Part shown: positions 6,383 to 9,054 of the stretch, in pieces
How positions within the stretch are numbered: the first letter of the stretch is position 1
How the letters are laid out: the number at the start of each line of letters is the position of its first letter
Assembly (NCBI GenBank): GCA_021772845.1
Contig: JAJFLF010000062.1
Span: 1 to 9,054, forward strand
Source of the DNA: Mariprofundus sp.
GTDB lineage: Bacteria > Pseudomonadota > Zetaproteobacteria > Mariprofundales > Mariprofundaceae
Length of the DNA stretch: 9,054 nucleotides
Direction: 5' to 3'
Made by a program: the position numbers and the translations under genes
Notes under the pieces: generated by a model
What the model was told of the DNA's origin: nothing
Database searches by the model: none
Seen by the model: the letters and a program-made list of their open reading frames with translations, nothing else

Positions 6383-6420
6383 GCCTTCGGGATAGGCGAT
6401 GAAGCCTTAGCCAATATCAC

Positions 6421-6496
6421 GGGGCCATAGCTCAGCTGGGAGAGCGCTACGCTGGCAGCGTAGAGGTCGACGGTTCGATCCCGTCTGGCTCCACCA
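6421..6496 (+). tRNA. tRNA-Ala (anticodon GGC)
   Basis: This is a complete 76-nt cloverleaf. The acceptor stem GGGGCCA pairs with TGGCTCC and includes the G3-U70 wobble pair that identifies alanine tRNAs. The D arm is AGCTCAGCTGGGAGAGCG. The anticodon stem CTACG/CGTAG has the loop CTGGCAG, giving anticodon GGC at 6454-6456. The T arm contains GGTTCGATCC. Discriminator A and an encoded CCA end the gene. It would read GCC and GCT codons. A terminator follows within 6 bases. Confidence 0.97.
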
Positions 6497-6501
6497 TTTA
6501 T

Positions 6502-6533
6502 AAAACCGGACCTAATGTGTCCGGTTTTTTTTT
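6502..6533 (+). terminator. Rho-independent terminator of tRNA-Ala
   Basis: The stem AAAACCGGAC (6502-6511) pairs perfectly with GTCCGGTTTT (6519-6528) across a 7-base loop. A run of nine T spans 6525-6533. It starts 5 bases after the tRNA CCA end and ends the tRNA transcript before the peptidase gene. Confidence 0.93.
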
Positions 6534-6663
6534 GCGCATTTTCTGGGCTCAGAGTGATTTTAGCTTGAGTATTCATTGTAGCGAAGGGTATCTCTTCGAA
6601 CATGCCTGTCTATCTCTAATACAGTTATTCCTCGCATGTGGAATATGATTGAATGGAGAGCTC

Positions 6664-7920
6664 ATGAGTCGTTCCTTTTATAGTGAAACACAGATTGCTG
6701 ATGGTCCACTGGTATTAAGTCATGCCATGCCACATAGCCAGAGTGTGGCACTGGGAATTTTTGTCGACGTTGGCAGCCGTGATGAAGTAGCGCATTTGTC
6801 AGGTATTACACACGCTCTTGAACATATGTTATTCAAGGGAACAGAACAGATGGATGTGCATCAACTGGCTGAGAAGCTGGATGAACTGGGTGGTAATGCC
6901 AATGCATATACATCACGTGAACGTACCTGTTTCCACCTGCATGTATTGCATGAACATTGGGCTGAAGCGTTGAATATTCTCATGCAGATGGTGCGTGAAC
7001 CTGCGTTACCTGAAGCTGAATGGCAGCGCGAGCGTGAAGTGATCTATGCTGAAATGGCCATGGTTGAGGATACGCCTGAAGAGTGGGTGATGGATCAGCA
7101 TTTGGAAGCGCTGTTTCCTGAGCACACACTTGGCAGGCCTGTTTTAGGTACGCATGACTCATTATCATCATTTTCCACTGTGGATCTGTCGCAATATCTG
7201 CAGCATTGGTACCGAGCTCCACGTTTGCTGATCGTTGCGGCAGGGAACATTGATCATGATGCTCTGGTTGACGCAGTAGGCGGTGTAACTTGGGGTATGG
7301 CTTCTGAGGCTGAACCGCGTTTGGCTGCAGCACCACTGGCTTCTGGTCTGCAGGCTCTGCCTCGTGCGGGTGAGCAGGCTCAAATCATCGCATCTTTTCC
7401 AGGTGTTATTGCTTCATCAGAGCAGCGCCCTACAGCTTGGTTGGCTAACCAGGTGCTGGGTGGTGGTATGAGTTCGTGTCTGTTCCGTGAAATCAGGGAA
7501 AAACGTGGATTGGCCTATAGTGTGGGTTCTCATCTCAATACATTGAGTGATACCGGTACATGGAGTATGACCTGCGGTACTGAGCCAAATCGAGCCGCTG
7601 AGTGTGTCGATCTGTTATCTGGCTTATTGCATGATTTTGCAACTCAGATCACTAGTGATGAGATTGAACGCTCTAAACGGCAGCTGCAGGTTCAGTTCCG
7701 TATGGGTCTGGATTCGGTGGAAGGCCAGATGCTTTACTTGGGTTCACGCCTGGATGAAGAGAAATTGCTTTCTCCTATGCAGTGGCTGGAAAAAGTGCAG
7801 CAGGTAGATGTTGAAGAGGTGCGTTCATGGGCATCGGCTAAGCTTTCAGGTTCTGCATTATGGAGTGTGGCTGCGCCTGAGCAGGCGCTTGGTAAAATTT
7901 GTGATAGAATCCGCCAATGA
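6664..7920 (+). CDS. M16 family zinc metallopeptidase (pitrilysin/insulinase-type)
   Basis: The 418-residue protein has the inverted zinc motif H50-A-L-E53-H54 in THALEHMLFKGT, and the third ligand Glu130 in REVIYAEM, 76 residues later as expected. The C-terminal half has the M16 companion-domain segment with GGGMSSCLF, REKRGLAYSVGS and a following acidic stretch. It resembles the short, single-unit bacterial relatives of mitochondrial processing peptidase beta subunit (YmxG-like), which are about this length; substrates are unknown. I see no signal peptide, so a cytoplasmic place is likely. Start ATG 6664 is chosen because GGAG lies 5 bases upstream; an upstream TTG (6649) in frame is less likely. 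The stop overlaps the cysE start as ATGA. Confidence 0.92.
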   Translation: MSRSFYSETQIADGPLVLSHAMPHSQSVALGIFVDVGSRDEVAHLSGITHALEHMLFKGTEQMDVHQLAEKLDELGGNANAYTSRERTCFHLHVLHEHWAEALNILMQMVREPALPEAEWQREREVIYAEMAMVEDTPEEWVMDQHLEALFPEHTLGRPVLGTHDSLSSFSTVDLSQYLQHWYRAPRLLIVAAGNIDHDALVDAVGGVTWGMASEAEPRLAAAPLASGLQALPRAGEQAQIIASFPGVIASSEQRPTAWLANQVLGGGMSSCLFREIREKRGLAYSVGSHLNTLSDTGTWSMTCGTEPNRAAECVDLLSGLLHDFATQITSDEIERSKRQLQVQFRMGLDSVEGQMLYLGSRLDEEKLLSPMQWLEKVQQVDVEEVRSWASAKLSGSALWSVAAPEQALGKICDRIRQ

Positions 7921-8660
7921 TTAAGATGATTAAAGAAGATATTCGCACGGCCTTTGACCGTGATCCTGCCGCACGTTCGTCGTGGGAGGTGCTCACCTGC
8001 TATCCGGGGCTGCATGCTATCTGGATGTATCGTATGGCAAATGTCTTGTGGCGGAATTTTGGATGGCGCTGGTTGGCGCGTTTTGTCATGCATTTGGCGC
8101 GTTGGTTTACCGGTATTGAAATTCATCCGGGAGCGACCATTGGTCAACGTTTTTTTATTGATCATGGTATGGGCATTGTCATTGGAGAAACCACTGAGAT
8201 TGGTGATGATGTAACACTCTATCATGGTGTCACGCTGGGTGGCACAACATGGGAAAAGAAAAAGCGGCATCCAACATTGCATGATGGTGTGATTGTCGGT
8301 GCCGGTGCGAAAGTGCTTGGTGCGATTACGATTGGTCAGCAGTCGCGTATTGGAGCAAATTCCGTGGTGTTTCGGGATGTGCCTGAGCATTCAACCGTGG
8401 TGGGCATTCCCGGTACGGTCGTGGCGACAACTGAATCATTGATTGAAGATGGTAAAATTAATCTGGATCATCATCTGTTGGCGAACCCGGTATCCGAAGC
8501 ATTAGGCCATGTGCTGAAAATGATTGATGATGTGAATGCACGCGTTGATACGTTTCATCCGAAACCTGAAGGTGAAGAAGCGGAAACTGTGGACGAGCTG
8601 AATAAAGATCGCCTGTCTGAGCAGGAAAAACTGGAACGTTTCTTAGGTGGCGGTATTTAA
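7917..8660 (+). CDS. cysE: Serine O-acetyltransferase
   Basis: The 247-residue enzyme acetylates L-serine with acetyl-CoA, the committed step of cysteine synthesis. The short N-terminal helical part (SWEVLTCYPGLHAIWMYRMA) is that of the short CysE/EpsC-type enzymes. From about residue 65 a left-handed beta-helix of hexapeptide repeats runs through IHPGATIG, IDHGMGIVIGETTEIGDDV and VIVGAGAKVLGAITIG. Catalytic His83 (IDHG) and His118 (KRHPT) match the two key histidines of the family, and the tip VVGIPG is present. The tail (about 210-247) is charged and mostly acidic (EGEEAETVDELNKD), with no assigned role. The start at 7917 overlaps the peptidase stop by 4 bases and lacks its own ribosome binding site, which implies coupling; ATG 7926 is an alternative. 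Confidence 0.95.
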   Translation: MIKMIKEDIRTAFDRDPAARSSWEVLTCYPGLHAIWMYRMANVLWRNFGWRWLARFVMHLARWFTGIEIHPGATIGQRFFIDHGMGIVIGETTEIGDDVTLYHGVTLGGTTWEKKKRHPTLHDGVIVGAGAKVLGAITIGQQSRIGANSVVFRDVPEHSTVVGIPGTVVATTESLIEDGKINLDHHLLANPVSEALGHVLKMIDDVNARVDTFHPKPEGEEAETVDELNKDRLSEQEKLERFLGGGI

Positions 8661-8716
8661 GAATCCGTTTTTCAGACTAAGGCTTCACACCGTTACAGAT
8701 CAATGTAGACAGAAAT

Positions 8717-8750
8717 AAAAAAGGGAGAGACATTGTCTCTCCCTTTTTTT
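8717..8750. terminator. Bidirectional Rho-independent terminator
   Basis: GGGAGAGAC (8723-8731) pairs with GTCTCTCCC (8735-8743), flanked by AAAAAA on the left (8717-8722) and TTTTTTT on the right (8744-8750). It can therefore act on both strands. It lies between the convergent ends of cysE and the right-edge gene and probably serves both. Confidence 0.92.
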
Positions 8751-8768
8751 CTGTGTTAAGCCGAATGA

Positions 8769-9053
8769 CTAGCGAGGTAAGATATTGTCGCCTTTACCTG
8801 CATCTGCTGGAGCATCTTTACTGTTGATAAGTACAGTAATAGCACCACGCAAAGCAGCGCTCATAGTGTGATCTACAATCGCATTCGCAGTTGTTTTTCC
8901 TTTTGGAGAAACAATGTCCAGAGCTGCAGCGGATGCAACTGCAATGCCATATGTCTGCATATCATACAGTACATTCTTAGGGCTACCGCCTGGGAATACG
9001 CGATCCCAAATTGCAGCAATAGGGTGAGCCGCAATTGGCATGTTGATGTTGGC
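8769..9053 (-). CDS. Unidentified protein, 5' part beyond the window
   Basis: The 94 visible residues form the C-terminal end of a gene running off the right edge; the frame stays open through ANIN before the first Met, so that ATG is not a supported start. Visible segments include AAHPIAAIWDRVFPGG, YGIAVASAAALDIVS and NAIVDHTMSAALRGAITVLI, alanine-rich and likely alpha-helical, followed by a short polar tail (SKDAPADAGKGDNILPR). There is no clear transmembrane span, heme-binding CxxCH or other motif that I can name. It ends in TAG and shares the terminator at 8717-8750 with cysE. Function is not recognised. Confidence 0.7.
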   Translation of the reverse strand, partial: ANINMPIAAHPIAAIWDRVFPGGSPKNVLYDMQTYGIAVASAAALDIVSPKGKTTANAIVDHTMSAALRGAITVLINSKDAPADAGKGDNILPR

Positions 9054-9054
9054 A

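Noticed and set aside
6421..6496. tRNA-Ala as an integration (attachment) site
   Set aside because: No second copy of its 3' end, integrase gene or island-like region is seen nearby.
6565..6594. TTGAGT...TATCTC as a promoter for the M16 peptidase
   Set aside because: Spacing is 18 and the -10 match is weak; it is possible but not supported enough to list.
6358..6603. 81-codon minus-strand ORF across the tRNA gene, with GGARRDRTVDLYAAS-like translation
   Set aside because: It is the antisense of tRNA-Ala and its terminator; this translation is a well-known type of false protein call.
7734..8390. 218-codon minus-strand ORF opposite the M16 peptidase and cysE
   Set aside because: It lies opposite two clear coding regions, has no recognisable domain, and looks like a shadow frame.

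Overview
The window looks like chromosomal DNA of a Gram-negative bacterium, most likely a proteobacterium. The evidence is an outer-membrane beta-barrel-like protein, a lipoprotein resembling BamC (NlpB/DapX), a trpE-trpG-trpD-trpC operon of proteobacterial type and a cysE gene. I have a weak impression of a marine iron-oxidiser-like (zetaproteobacterial) gene set, but nothing here proves it. Base composition is moderate and gene density is high, with no non-coding stretch over 300 bases.

Layout, left to right. Positions 3-1151 (+) hold the 3' part of a strongly codon-biased beta-barrel/porin-like gene that ends in two stop codons and a strong terminator (1175-1209). Positions 1288-1965 (+) encode a small BamC-like lipoprotein. 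Positions 6347 down to 1984 (-) form a tryptophan operon in the order trpE, trpG, trpD, [GxxExxY gene], trpC. TrpE and TrpG make anthranilate from chorismate and glutamine, TrpD adds phosphoribose, and TrpC closes the indole ring. trpE/trpG and trpG/trpD are joined by ATGA overlaps. Between trpD and trpC lies a 494-bp insert (2778-3271) bounded by two inverted copies of a ~33-bp repeat and carrying a GxxExxY-family (PD-(D/E)xK-like) gene. Its edges touch the trpD stop codon on one side and supply the trpC ribosome binding site on the other. A 20-residue ORF inside the insert also ends in an ATGA overlap with the trpC start.

Divergent from trpE is a tRNA-Ala(GGC) gene (6421-6496) with its own terminator. 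It is followed by a co-oriented pair (+): an M16-family zinc peptidase (6664-7920) and serine O-acetyltransferase cysE (7917-8660), coupled by another ATGA overlap. A bidirectional terminator (8717-8750) separates cysE from the convergent 3' end of an unidentified gene on the minus strand (8769-9053), which runs off the right edge.

Most of the window is ordinary amino-acid biosynthesis and envelope housekeeping. The part that deserves attention is the repeat-bounded GxxExxY cassette inside the trp operon and the way its ends have become part of the trpD-trpC junction.
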